Below, in pieces: positions 1-10,601 of a DNA stretch of 64,000 nucleotides. The position numbers and the translations under genes are program-made. The notes under the pieces are model-generated. The model searched no databases, had not been told where the DNA came from, and saw nothing but the letters and a program-made list of their open reading frames with translations. Origin of the DNA: Auriscalpium vulgare (taxonomy: Eukaryota > Basidiomycota > Agaricomycetes > Russulales > Auriscalpiaceae); the NCBI GenBank assembly GCA_019915015.1, contig JAHBBC010000014.1:620001-684000 (forward strand), written 5' to 3'. Within the stretch, counting starts at the first letter, position 1. Each line of letters begins with the position of its first letter.

Positions 1-198
1 CCGATCAAATATTGGAGGGGTAGATTCTGGGAGATCGCAAAATGCTAAATAGGTTGCTCGTAACTCTTCCGGAGAACTAGAGGAGTCGAAGGGGACCACG
101 GCTTCCACGGAAATAGGATCGGCGGCGTCGCCCGTGAACTCGAGGACGAGCGCCACTTCCGCCTGGTCGTCCAACGACGCCTCTAGAGCCGAAAATCC
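1..198 (-). CDS. Pol of element A, N-terminal fragment (-1 frame)
   Basis: After GGATTTT at 192-198 (minus strand) the -1 frame stays open to the window edge and encodes an acidic peptide containing LEASLDDQAEVALVLEF. This corresponds to the start of pol in element C (LEDLLEDQEEVGLVV) and element B (ALEDLEEGESIAMILEG). The enzymatic domains are outside the window. Expression would need ribosomal frameshifting or reinitiation. Confidence 0.6.
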
Positions 199-3100
199 CT
201 GCGCTCGCCGGCGCTCTGAACGATGCGACGCGAGCCTCGCTCTACTGTCGGGACGGTCGCCGTCGCTTGAGTGTTGGGATCGGTGATCGTGACGGTCTGT
301 CGCTCATCGACAAAGTTGCGGACTATACTCCCAGTGAGGACGTCGAAGGGCCTCCCTAGCAGGATGTCGTAGGCCGGAGAACGTATGACGTGTATCTGTA
401 CGTAGAGCGTGATGTCGCCTAGCTTTAGCGCTACGTTGCGGGCTAGCCCGAGGGATTTGTCAATCGAGCCGTTGGCGGAAAGCATGTCCAGTGTGATCGC
501 GGGATCATATGCCAGGCCGAGAAAATGACAAACGTCTTCGGACATGGAGATGACCTGCGACCCTGGATCCAGGATAGCCTCAATGTGCGCTTGGTTATCC
601 ACCAAGGGCAGGACCGCTCGCAATGCCGATGACTCTTTTGCGACCACCAGCGGGGCCGGTTTCTCGGCCGAGGCACTCATCAACGTCAGCATCGGGTCGG
701 AGAGCACCAGCGACCCGCGAGGCGGCACCGCTGGCTGGCTCTGTATGGCCTGCAAGAACGACGACGGCATGTGCGAGGTGTATCCCCGCGCTCGATCTCT
801 CTCCTGCTCGCGCTCTTCCTCGTACAAGTCGCCGGGTAGGTCCGACCACTCCTTGGTAGGCCCTTCCCCTTCCGCTACGACCGTGTGTAGGACCGCTACT
901 GGGGAGTCCCCGCTGGACAGTACCGGGGCCGCTATGCGTCGCGGGGTGATAGCGTATCGCAACTGGGAACGTACTTCTGGCGCCAGCGACAGTAACTCGC
1001 TCTGTGTCAGAGTGACGGAAGTCTCCATCGCGCGGCCGTAGACTTCCTTCGCGACTTCCTCACTATGGATGGGCGTGTCCTTGGTATAGGCGGCGACTGG
1101 TTTCTTCCCTTTGTCTGGTCGGGACGCGTCCCCGACGGGTATGTAGGTTGCGTCGGGTACGGAGGCGAAAGGATGGATGGGTTCCGGCTCTATCTCCTCG
1201 GGGTCCTTCTCGACTGTCGGCTCACCCTCGCTCTCTTCCATCGCCGCTTCCGCATCCTCTGGACCTTCGGGCACCGCGAACGTAACCTTCGGCCGCTTGG
1301 CCGTGAATTTCGACGGAGATATGACCACCTCAGGGACTAGCCTCTTGGATCGCACTCTCTCCCCGGGCAGCGGACCGATTGGTGGCGGTAACTCTCCGTT
1401 GCGAATCGCTGCCTCCCTTCGGGCCCGGCCGGCGTTCCTCTGCTCCTTCATGAGGGTTAATACCGCCATCTCTTGACGCAACTCCTCGAGTCGCTCGTCG
1501 TCCGTCAACGGCGGGATTAACTGGATGAGCCCGGCGACCGGCTGGTCGCGCGCAGGTCGGAGCGGGTAGTCGGTGACGGCGATGGGACCTGTCGATGCCA
1601 ACATCATTGTTTCCGTCGCGTTGCCCGCGACTCTGGCCGCGACGTCGGCGCGCAGCCCGGACGGGTCCGTGCGATAATATTCGTCTACCCTCGCTTGAAT
1701 CGGGCCTAGCCCAAATGGCACTGGCCTGCCGTTCTTGAGTACCACCTGGTTCATCTCGTTGCGTACCACCCGCCCCGTCGCTATGTAGTCTTGCAGGACG
1801 AGGCATTCGCGGATGAAGTGCTCGGGACCGTTGCAGAACGAGCACCTGGCGCCATCCTGTCCCGGGGCCGGGCGAGGACGATCGAAACGAGCGGCCGACG
1901 CCATCATCGGGCCCGGTGGCCCGCGCGTGTACGCCGACGGCTGCGGGCCTGCGTTACTCATCCCCATCGCATCGGCTCTCCCCGCGCTATACGCTTTCGC
2001 GATCTGCTCGGCCGCCTTCTCCATCAGAGCGGCAAACTGTTCGACCTTGATCGCCGGTTCTTCCGCCTTGACGGCCACGGGTTGGGACAAGTCGGCCAGA
2101 CCCGCGGGGACGCTGAGCCCTGCCGATCGCGGGGTGCTCGACGTGCCGTGCAGCACGTACCGCGCCGCTTCCACTATTTGGTCCATCGGGTACGGGCCGT
2201 CGCGATCGTGGTCGGGATACTTCAGCTGCAGCCGCTGCTCTATCCTATCTTGCAGTCCCTTCTGGAATCCACGCAAGAAAGTGTAGTCGCGGTCGCGCTC
2301 GGAGATCCGCTGCCGCCCTATAAGAAACTGGGAGATCGCGTAGAAACCGCGATAGTATTCCCCAACGTCGCCGATGGTCGTGATGCCTCGGCGGGCTGTC
2401 TCGGCGACGAGCTGATCGAGGTCGCCCATCGTGTATTTGCGCTCCTCTTCCGCTCCGGGGTATAGCGCTATGATCGCGGTCACGAACTCTTCGAACGTCG
2501 CATTGCCCGCGTACTGGGGTCGGCTTTGCCACTGGTCTGCTGTAAGGACGTCCAGGTATCGCGTGGCGTGCTCCTTCTTCTCCTGGTCCTGGCCGTCCTC
2601 GATACCCGCCCGCGTGAACAAGTGCCTCAACTCCGCGAAATAGCGTTGCAGCTCGCGCGGCTTAAGATTGTCGAACTTAGGGGCTTGGCGGTCGCCACGG
2701 GTAGGCATCGGAGTGGCCATGGTCGTGCGACGGGGTAAACGCGATAACGGAGTACTGGATTGCGATGTGGGAGAAACTGGTCGGGAAACCTGTGCGGCCG
2801 CTCCACGCCCGTCTCCTGATAAACCTCCGTGCGTTCCGACGTTTCCGCGGTCGGAAGCCAAGCGGTCGCTGTCGGAAGGCACCTGTGCCTCGTCTCGGTC
2901 CTCATCCATCAGCGCAGCCACTTCGGGCTCCGATTCCGACGGGGTAAGCTCCGGCGACGACCATTGTCGCATCGCTCCGCCAGTCAGCAACTCGATCGAC
3001 GCCTCATTGACGTCCAGGAGCTCCTGATGGAGGGACCGTCTACCATCCCAACCGTGCTCCGACTCCTCCGATTGGACAGGGCCTGCCTCCGCGTTTTGAT

Positions 3101-3365
3101 CGCCGGGAGCCTCGCCCGCAGCATCCCCGTCGTTCTCGGGTGCTGCGTCCGACCCACCCGATGCCTCGCCGTCGTCGTTTTCGTTGTCGCCCTCGGCGCC
3201 TTCAGCGCTGGAAGTCGCGCGCTCTTCGCCCGACGCCCCACCTTCCGACGATGCGAGGTGTCCTGGCATGGACTCCGCCCGCTGACTGGTCGAGTACTCC
3301 GACGGGGCCGATCGGGGCGGTGCGCGTCGAGTGGGCTCTACGATAACCCTCGCCTTTGGTGCCAT
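183..3365 (-). CDS. Gag-protease polyprotein of element A
   Basis: This single frame of 1060 codons starts 27 bases after the primer-binding site with MAPKARV. The first 200 residues are acidic and disordered. The capsid-like region follows, with the sequence PRELQRYFAELRHLF near residue 235. A CCHC zinc knuckle of spacing C-x2-C-x4-H-x4-C (CSFCNGPEHFIREC) lies near residue 510. A retropepsin-like domain lies in the last 170 residues, with DPGSQVISMSEDVCHFLGL as the active-site region and ILLGRPFDVLTG as the flap-distal motif. The usual D-[ST]-G triad is written DPGS here. Gag packages element RNA and the protease matures the polyprotein. The frame ends at TAG four codons after a GGATTTT sequence, and pol continues in the -1 frame. 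Confidence 0.88.
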   Translation of the reverse strand: MAPKARVIVEPTRRAPPRSAPSEYSTSQRAESMPGHLASSEGGASGEERATSSAEGAEGDNENDDGEASGGSDAAPENDGDAAGEAPGDQNAEAGPVQSEESEHGWDGRRSLHQELLDVNEASIELLTGGAMRQWSSPELTPSESEPEVAALMDEDRDEAQVPSDSDRLASDRGNVGTHGGLSGDGRGAAAQVSRPVSPTSQSSTPLSRLPRRTTMATPMPTRGDRQAPKFDNLKPRELQRYFAELRHLFTRAGIEDGQDQEKKEHATRYLDVLTADQWQSRPQYAGNATFEEFVTAIIALYPGAEEERKYTMGDLDQLVAETARRGITTIGDVGEYYRGFYAISQFLIGRQRISERDRDYTFLRGFQKGLQDRIEQRLQLKYPDHDRDGPYPMDQIVEAARYVLHGTSSTPRSAGLSVPAGLADLSQPVAVKAEEPAIKVEQFAALMEKAAEQIAKAYSAGRADAMGMSNAGPQPSAYTRGPPGPMMASAARFDRPRPAPGQDGARCSFCNGPEHFIRECLVLQDYIATGRVVRNEMNQVVLKNGRPVPFGLGPIQARVDEYYRTDPSGLRADVAARVAGNATETMMLASTGPIAVTDYPLRPARDQPVAGLIQLIPPLTDDERLEELRQEMAVLTLMKEQRNAGRARREAAIRNGELPPPIGPLPGERVRSKRLVPEVVISPSKFTAKRPKVTFAVPEGPEDAEAAMEESEGEPTVEKDPEEIEPEPIHPFASVPDATYIPVGDASRPDKGKKPVAAYTKDTPIHSEEVAKEVYGRAMETSVTLTQSELLSLAPEVRSQLRYAITPRRIAAPVLSSGDSPVAVLHTVVAEGEGPTKEWSDLPGDLYEEEREQERDRARGYTSHMPSSFLQAIQSQPAVPPRGSLVLSDPMLTLMSASAEKPAPLVVAKESSALRAVLPLVDNQAHIEAILDPGSQVISMSEDVCHFLGLAYDPAITLDMLSANGSIDKSLGLARNVALKLGDITLYVQIHVIRSPAYDILLGRPFDVLTGSIVRNFVDERQTVTITDPNTQATATVPTVERGSRRIVQSAGERRDFRL

Positions 3366-3392
3366 CGGGTTGCTGAGCGGTTGACACTAGCC

Positions 3393-3410
3393 CCCTCGCG
3401 GTGGGCTCCA
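3393..3410 (-). other. Primer-binding site of element A
   Basis: The minus strand reads TGGAGCCCACCGCGAGGG, the same 18 bases found at the equivalent place in B and C. It begins with TGG, complementary to a tRNA CCA end. Confidence 0.85.
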
Positions 3411-3414
3411 CAAA

Positions 3415-4262
3415 TGATGAGATGAACCCTGGGGGAGGCCCCGGGAACGTCGATAGAAATGGAGGGAGCGAGCAGCCAACCGCTGGCCCAAGAGGTAGTG
3501 GGTCGGAGGAAGAAACCCAAGATCGCGACCGTGCCCCGAACAAACCACCCAGGACCCCGCGGGTCCTGCCCTCGTCCTGCGGCTCTCTCTCTCTCGCTCT
3601 CTCCGCTCCCGTCCGACCGTCGCACGTTGCGTCTCTTCCCACACTATTCGGTGCGACCCTCCCGTCTGTCGCCGCCGGTCCGTCCTAGTTGCGGAGTCGC
3701 CCTTGCCGTCCGACCGTCCGACCTGTGTCCCCGCGCTTGTACCGTCCGAGTCGCTATCCTGGAATATAAACGTCAGTCATAAAACCTACCACACTGTATC
3801 ACTCCAGTCTGTGGTTGAGTCGGGGCAGCGTAGCCCGTGGTATCGCAAAGGTGGCGCGACCCGGATGTCGCTACGACTTCCTGGTTTAAGGCATCGTGTC
3901 GGGCTGGTCTGGCGGTATCGCGTCGTGCGGTGCTCTCTGTGAAGCAGGAACGAAAGGTGTAGTCTCGGGTGTAGGCCCAAGGTCCAAAAGTGTCCCTACA
4001 ACAAGTCGAATCGCGTCTATATACCGCTGCTTCGTCAGCTCTTCCCACGCGTCTGCGCTCCTACGCGTCCTACCAAGTTCCGCGCCCGACCGTTCCGACT
4101 CCCTACCTCGGCTCTCCGACTCCTCCCCAGACGCTCGCTCGCTTTGTGCTGTCCCGTGGTCGTGCCGGTGCCGCGACGCCTGTGGGGCGTCTCGGGGGTG
4201 TGTGTCTTGGTGTAGCGGTGTGATTGGTCCTTTTCGGTGCCTGTAGCGCTGCGGGTCCCATC
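3415..4262 (-). repeat. 5' LTR of element A
   Basis: The inner end is well supported: four bases separate the terminal CA (minus strand) from the primer-binding site, as in B and C. The outer end is inferred from a TGATG...CATCA terminal inverted repeat, giving about 848 bp. A TATATA box lies near 4016-4023 on the minus strand, consistent with transcription toward gag. No second copy is available to confirm the outer end. Confidence 0.55.
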
Positions 4263-4349
4263 AGCGGGATCCCGCCAGGACCGGGCGGAGTGCACATACG
4301 AGCCCCGCCCGGTCTGGCACGGGACTGAAGTCCCTCACTCCCGCCCGCT

Positions 4350-5015
4350 TTGAAACCACCCACCCTGCAGCCCACTCAGCGCGAACCTGGGGGACACCAA
4401 CTGCACTCCGATACCAGCGCAGTGAACTTGTCTGACCGTCAGAAGGGCAAGAACGTCGACGCTGGTCGTCGATCGTCCGCGCCCGCATCACAGAAGAAGT
4501 GCTCTTCTACTCTGCTTGGTCTATCGCTCCCCTCCGGCAACAAGATCATTGACAAGCTCGGCCTCAGACCCGAAGACGCAGAGAAGCGCGCTCGTCGCAA
4601 CCCCACTGTTAGCCTAGAACCGAAGTGTCGTCCGCCCGACCCTTCGCCAGAGGAGATCATGCAGCGCGAGTTGGAGGTGCAGGGCGACAATGTCCCTCTT
4701 GTACCTAAATGGAACTACAAGAGACTGTATCATCGAATGAGGAGGCGCCTCCAGGAGGACAAGGTGGACATCAGGGTCCGGCTCTACCTTGACGACCTGT
4801 GGGAGATCTACTTCGCCGATCTGGATGATCGATACGACAGGGAGTGGAACAGACAGCGGCTCGCTCTCATTCGATCCGGAGAAGTTCGAAGTCCCTTCAA
4901 AGAAGGCGACCGTAAGTGCACTCATCTCTCCTGTGTCTGGACTATCTTCTCACAAACATATCTAGAGGCGTTCGCAACGTCGCTGGACTTCGTTGCGCTG
5001 CATCAGCAAAAGTGA
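4350..5015 (+). CDS. Hypothetical protein (possibly 5' exon of the next gene)
   Basis: An open frame begins at 4350, less than 100 bases from the provisional edge of LTR A. It encodes a basic N-terminal region, then a charged helical stretch containing YHRMRRRLQEDKVDIRVRL and LDDLWEIYFADLDD. A splice donor GTAAGT at 4911 and an acceptor near 4966 would give a short C-terminal exon ending FVALHQQK. Read-through without splicing stays in the same frame and ends at the same stop. I do not recognise a domain. A phase-compatible junction from the same donor to an acceptor near 5344 is possible, so this could instead be the 5' exon of the RhoGAP gene. The nearby LTR may have altered its promoter. 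Confidence 0.4.
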   Translation: MKPPTLQPTQREPGGHQLHSDTSAVNLSDRQKGKNVDAGRRSSAPASQKKCSSTLLGLSLPSGNKIIDKLGLRPEDAEKRARRNPTVSLEPKCRPPDPSPEEIMQRELEVQGDNVPLVPKWNYKRLYHRMRRRLQEDKVDIRVRLYLDDLWEIYFADLDDRYDREWNRQRLALIRSGEVRSPFKEGDRKCTHLSCVWTIFSQTYLEAFATSLDFVALHQQK

Positions 5016-5266
5016 CGAAATATTATGGTGTTTATATTGAGTTATACTGATATTGCCATGCAGATAAGGCAAGATAAGATATTCGGGCGCGGCCATTACT
5101 GCTGTCTGAGCAGGGTATATGCACCCGATCTCTTTCACAAACACACAATCATACTGTCTGTATAACTCGTGTGTAGTACTGGGACCTGTTGAGCTGGTCC
5201 TTTTTCCAGAATGGAGTCATCGCTTTTTGAAGGGAAGTAATATAACCTCATATAATGTAATATAAG

Positions 5267-6338
5267 ATTCTGGGGCTTTTGCTGATGTGTGCGCATCTAC
5301 GAGTGCCGTTCTTGACGGCTACAGGCACCAGATCCCTCTCGCAGCTTACCTATCCATCGAAGAGCTTTGCCGGCGAGGTCAGTCTTCTTCTCGTCGATAA
5401 CCGCAACGCAACGCTCATTTTGAGACATAGGAATTTCCGAAGAGGGTCTCATGCGCCACCCCAGAAACTCTCAGCGATATAACCAACTCGTCGAAATATT
5501 CAATACCCCGCCGCTTTTCGGATATGGCTTCGACCTCAGCGGGGAGAGTCTGCGAGACGTGGCCGCCCTACTTTCTACGTGGCTGCGAAACACACCTCCC
5601 GTCGTGCACCCTGCGATCATGGATCCCCTTTGGCACTGGTGCGTCAGGCCCAGCGTCGACTGCCACGACGAGCGGCGGTTCCGCGACGAGGGCGACTGGG
5701 AGGGCCGGCGCACGCACTTCTACAAGACGGGCGAGCGTCTGCGCGGACTTTCCCCACACATGCGCGCCCAACGCGCGCGTCAGGAGGCAGATGAGGACAT
5801 GATGCGCGACGCGCGACGCATCCCCATCGCGCGCGACCTGTTCCGCCTCCTGCCATCCCACAGCCTCTCCATCATGTGCTATGTCCTCAGCTTCCTCGTG
5901 CAGCTGCCGAGCTGCTGCGAAGTCACGTTCGACGAGATCGCGAAGCGTTTCGGCCACACGCTGCTGGGCGGCACAGTGTACGGCTCGCAGTGCACGATGT
6001 TGTGGCTGCTCCAGCACTGGCCCGCCATCTCGGAAGGCATTTTCGATCCGGAGTCTATGCATCCGGAGACTGAGGATCACGTTCGTCCGCGTCCGCCCAA
6101 ACAGGAGGCCAAGCCGAAAGGTCCTAGGCCTAAGCCCCGCAGCTCCGTCGATTTGAATCGCACGCTTCCCAAGCAGAATGATGATCAGCGCAAGGCGTCC
6201 TGGGAGGCTTCTTATGGGGCAAATACTGGCGGAGGTTGGAAAAGTTCGAAGGCCACAAACTTTGACGATGGGGAGGATTCAGACCAGCTGGACACTTACT
6301 ATCAGGAACGGCGCGGTAGCGACGAGACATTATGCTAG
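5267..6338 (+). CDS. RhoGAP-domain protein
   Basis: Two exons are visible, about 5267-5377 and 5431-6338, with a 53-bp GT...AG intron. The spliced protein reads PLAAYLSIEELCRRG then ISEEGLMRHPRNSQR, which fits the RhoGAP arginine-finger region (EGLxR). Further on, GYGFDLSGESLRDVAALL, LSTWLRNTPP and LFRLLPSHSLSIMCYVLSFL match the helical core, and FDEIAKRFGHTLLGG matches its end. The remaining 100 residues are basic and low complexity, ending at TAG 6338. RhoGAPs stimulate GTP hydrolysis by Rho/Cdc42-type GTPases. The true start is uncertain: the first frame is open only from 5266, no ATG precedes the domain in frame, and no good YAG acceptor lies there. An upstream exon is missing or unrecognised, or the gene is 5'-truncated. 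Confidence 0.68.
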
Positions 6339-7262
6339 ACGGGGGCGGGGTTCCACTAGAAATTTGCAATCATATAATAGAGCGCATATTTGGTTACCTT
6401 GAGGTGGTGGGATTTAGGCCTTGCCGCTCGTCGAAATCGAAGCGTACTGTACTGACCACCGTGCACGTGAGTATGTTTCAGCTCCAAGTGCCTACCGGCG
6501 GCCTAGCCTCCATTCCCTGCACTAGTGCTGCTTCGCTCAGCCTGTGTGCACACGCATCGTCCACAACTATTACACGCACACACATAGATATCTTTCGGCA
6601 ACAGTCGTGCAAAGCCCACCTGGCACATACGACTCGGAGCAAACTCGGAGCACCGTGACCGCGTGACCTAGCGTGACCTCTGCTGACTCACCCGCGAGTA
6701 ACTCCTGCCACACCTTGACTCCCGTCTCCTAAGGCTAGTCCTACCCTTCTTCATGACCTTCCTCATGCTCCTCTGATCACCAGCCAGTGCGATCTTAACA
6801 TTACCCGCTTTCCGCCTGCCAGTGCATCGCGGCTGGGTATGTCTGACTTCCAGGAGTTGGACTCATGAATCATGGCTGCGGTCTGTATACACCGACTCGC
6901 AGTCGTTCCCTCGATATGTTCTCTGATCGACACCCACCCGTAGTCTACGAGATCTTTTGTGGTGCGATATTCCTCTCCTTCACCTTTTATCTTTCGTCGA
7001 CAACCATAGTTACTATGACTGTCGAAGAAAGATAAAATGCAATGTTTCTTTGTTCTGATTAAAACGAGAATGTCCTGCCATCGATCAAGCTGCCTGCCAC
7101 CTGACCGTGCGCGGTGGTTTTGTCTTCCAGCTGCGGGCAATGCCAGGCGCCCAAGCGGCGTGGCATGCGCAGTCGTGACTTCGCAAGCCGTTTAAGAACT
7201 CAAGCGCCCAGAGCGGCGACCTCTATCTCTCTCAACCACGACCATCATCACCACCAACCAAC
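6339..7262. other. Intergenic region before Argonaute
   Basis: This 0.9 kb separates the RhoGAP stop from the Argonaute ATG. It includes the 3' region of the RhoGAP gene and the Argonaute promoter. A short frame at 6332-6658 begins with a VPLEICNHIIERI stretch resembling an F-box start, but it has no further support. I see no RNA gene or repeat. Confidence 0.5.
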
Positions 7263-10200
7263 ATGAGCAACAGAGGCGTCAGCAGAGGAGCGCGCGGCGG
7301 TGACGGCGGAGGACGAGGCCGAGGCGGTGGTCGCGGGCGAGCAGGCAGCCCCGCTCCCAGTGGGGGAGGCGACAGAGGCGACAGAGGCTTCGGCGGTGGC
7401 CCGCGCGGCGGTCGCGGTGGCGGAGGAGGGTTCGCGCCTCGCGGTGGAGGAGGATTCGGACCACCTCAGCGCGGGGGTGCGTTCGACAACGTGCCGCTCA
7501 TCTTCGACCCGCATCCCGGCCAGCCCGCGCGCGTCGACACACGGGCCACCGCGACCGCGGACACACTCATAACCAGCTTCAAACGCATGCGCGTTGGGCC
7601 CGACCGTCCCGTCCGCCCCGGCTACGGCACGCTCGGGCGCGCCATCGTCGTGCGGGCCAACTTCTTCCCCGTCCAGCTCAAGAAGGACGTTTACTACGAC
7701 TACAGCATCGCGATCAAGCCGGAGCCCCAGTCGCAGAAAATCAGAGTCAAGCGGCGCATCCTGCAGCTCTTCGAGGAGAGCCCCGCAGGGCAGCCGTACG
7801 CGCATGCGATAGCGCATGACGGCGCTCAGAGGCTCATTTCCGCGCAGCCGTTGCCACAGCCACTCGGGGGCTCCGTCACCTATTTCGAGGCCGGCGAGCA
7901 AGGGCCACCTCAGAAGGCTGATCGGTATACCGTCGAAATCAATTTCACCAAGGAACTGCCTACGGCACCCCTTCAACGGTAAGGTGCCACATCAATACGT
8001 CTATTTCGGTTCTGACCCACACTGCGCAGTCACATAGATGGGCAGGACGTCAAAGCCACCGATGAGGTCAACTCCCTGATATCTGCTCTGAACCTCGTTG
8101 TGCAACGCCAAGCCGCGCAAATGGGATATCGGTTTGGCAAGAACCGCTACTATTTCGACGATGAAGATAAGCGGCAGCTCGGTCCTCGCTTGTGGGCGTT
8201 CATGGGATTCTTCTCGTCTGTGCGACCCGTCTACAAGCAGCTCATGGTCAACGTGAATGTCTGCATGTCCGCCTTCCATCAGCCTGGTAACCTTGCCGAT
8301 GCTGTACGGAGTTTTGATCGCGGCTCCTCTGGCGCATCTCCCCACGAGTTCCTGGTCGGAGTCAAGGTCTCTATCCGCCACCTAGGCCACAAGCGAGTGA
8401 AGGTCATCCGCAGGGTCACAGGAAACAAGGTGGCGAGCCGGCAGACGTTCCATTGCGCAGAATACGGGGGCATCGTATCTGTCAAGGAGTATTACAAACG
8501 CAGTGCGTCTTATACTTCGCTTCATGTTTGTGTGGGTAGAAGTTGATGAATACCTGCGGACAGAATACAACATCAATGTTCAACACGATGATATTCCCGT
8601 GGTAGACGTTGGCGCGCCGGGCAAGGCGACATACCTGCCAGCAGAGCTGTGCACCATCGAACCCGGGGAACCCCACCTCGGCCGCCTGGGCCCCAACGAG
8701 ACGTCGGAGATGCTGAAGGCAGCCAATCGGCGGCCCGCTGTCAATGCGAACCTCATCGTGCACCGCGGCATGCAGCGCCTGGGCCTGTCGCCGGCCACGC
8801 CCATCCTCGACGCGTTTGGAGTGACCATCTCGGCCGAGATGGCGGTCATCCCTGCGCGCGAGCTCATGCCGCCGTCGGTGACATACCTGAAGGGCGGGCC
8901 GCGTGTCAACAACGGAAGCTGGAACATCCTCGAGTCGCAGTTCCACCACGGCGGCAACATGACGAACTGGAAGGTCGTCGTCGTGCGGGATGGGTACTCG
9001 CCCCTACAGGGCCCGGGCGACCCGCGGCTCATGAACCTTTTGAAGGCATTCGTGGCCAAATGTCGGGCCAGCGGCATCAAGATCGTCGACAAGCCGCCGC
9101 AGATCGTGCCCACGCAGCCGCTGCCGATCTCGGCGGAGGACGACGGACGCCGGCGCGCGCTGGCGCTGGTCGAGGAGACGCTGCGCTCGCTCGGCGACCC
9201 GAAGCACCTGAGCATGGTCGTGGTCCTGCTGTCGAAGCGGGACGACTTCATCTACCCGGGCATCAAGCGTTTCGCGTCGGTCAACCTCGGTTTCCTCACG
9301 CAGTGCATCCAACTCGACAAGGCTCTCCAGGAGAGGGGGCAGGATCAGTACCTCTCGAATGTCGCGATCAAGGTGAACGCAAAGCTTGGCGGCGTTAACC
9401 ACCGCCTCGACACGAATGCGATGGCGTGGCTTACGCAAAAGAAGACGATGATGGTCGGCATCGACGTGACGCACCCTGGGCCGAGCAGCATGCCCGGGAC
9501 GCCGTCGATTGCAGGTATCGTGGCCAGCGTGGACAAAGATTTCGTGCAGTTCCCAGCTAGTCTGAGGCTGCAGAAGTCCAAGCAGGAGGTACGTGTTGCG
9601 CGCAATCAAGTGAAACATGTCGCTAAAGCTGCCTGTAGGGAATCGCCGAGCTCGCGGACATGATGATCGAGCGGCTGCAGGCATTCCGGCGTCGCTCTGG
9701 GGCCCTTCCTGAGCGGATCCTCGTCTTCCGCGACGGCGTGTCAGAGGGCCAGTACGACAAGGTCATCAACGAAGAGCTCCCACAGATCTTCGCGGCCTTC
9801 AAACGCATAGACCCCAAGAACCCAAAGTACCAGCCGACGCTGAGCATCGTCATCTGCGGCAAGCGGCACCACGCGCGCTTCTACCCGACGGACTCGCAGG
9901 CCGCGGACAAGAACGGCAACACGCGGCCGGGCACGGTCGTCGACCGCGGGGTGACGTCCGTGTCGGACTTCGACTTTTACCTGCAGGCGCACGCGGGGCT
10001 GCAGGGCACCGTGCGGCCGACGCACTACGTTGTGATCTACGACGAGAACGCGCTCGACGCGGACCGCATCCAGCAGGGCGTGCACGCCGCGAGCTACCTG
10101 TACGCGCGGGCGACCAAGGCGGTGAGCCTCGTGCCCGCAGCGTACTACGCAGACCTCGTGTGCGAGCAGGCGCGCTACTGGATCCACGGGTTCTTGAACC

Positions 10201-10379
10201 AGGGCAGCGCGAGCGACACCGCGTCGGCGGCCGGGCAGGGCGGGCCGCAGCAGCCGCGGGGCCGGCAGGCGGGGGACGCGGCGCGGGAGGCCGCACGGCA
10301 GCGTGTGTACGACCAGGCGGTGGCGATGTGGGGAAGGGGCCTCCATGAGAATCTGAAGGACAAGATGTTTTATCTGTGA
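7263..10379 (+). CDS. ago: Argonaute protein (RNA-silencing effector)
   Basis: Four exons (7263-7978, 8030-8502, 8564-9588, 9639-10379) join in frame to 984 residues, with introns of 50-61 bp. The first 80 residues are RGG/glycine-rich. They are followed by the N and L1 regions, a PAZ domain (about 240-420, with YNINVQHDDIPVVDVG), then MID and PIWI. PIWI shows GIDVTHPGP near 695 and RDGVSEGQY near 768. The fourth catalytic position falls in AYYADLV near 906, an aspartate where animal Argonautes have histidine; this DED-D pattern is compatible with slicing. The protein would bind small RNAs and silence transposons or viruses (quelling or related pathways). It sits about 3 kb from the provisional edge of element A and 18 kb from the nested retrotransposon cluster. 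All splice junctions are GT-AG and the length is normal for the family. Confidence 0.95.
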
Positions 10380-10601
10380 TTTGAGGATGAGGTGATCTCT
10401 TGTGTATCTGCTATGCGATGATTTGTTGCTTGCTCTGCATCCTTGTACATGTATGATCCCCAATGTAACTGCTGTTGTTTGACAATCGTGAATGTAATCG
10501 GAGGTGTAAACATGTTAAACGTGGTGCGTTAAAACTGGATACAAAGGCGCCATGAACCCAAAAGATAAGTTAGATAAATAACGCCCATACAGATATACAC
10601 C

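Larger units (their letters stand above)
1..4262 (-). mobile_element. Ty3/Gypsy LTR retrotransposon A, 5' part (runs off the left edge)
   Basis: Reading on the minus strand, the order is 5' LTR, primer-binding site, a gag-protease open reading frame, then the first codons of pol, which leave the window at base 1. The gag and protease resemble those of elements B and C below, and the primer-binding site is identical, so A belongs to the same lineage. The 3' half, any accessory genes and the 3' LTR are not visible. The gag-protease frame is intact over 1060 codons, so this may be the least damaged copy here. The outer LTR boundary at 4262 is provisional because the partner LTR is outside the window. 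Confidence 0.88.

Noticed and set aside
1..4262. TCGCGA enrichment in element A
   Set aside because: Only about four copies in 4.2 kb by hand count; not distinct from GC-rich background.
6332..6658. Short frame with an F-box-like start (VPLEICNHIIERI)
   Set aside because: It overlaps the RhoGAP 3' end, has no downstream domain and is probably chance.
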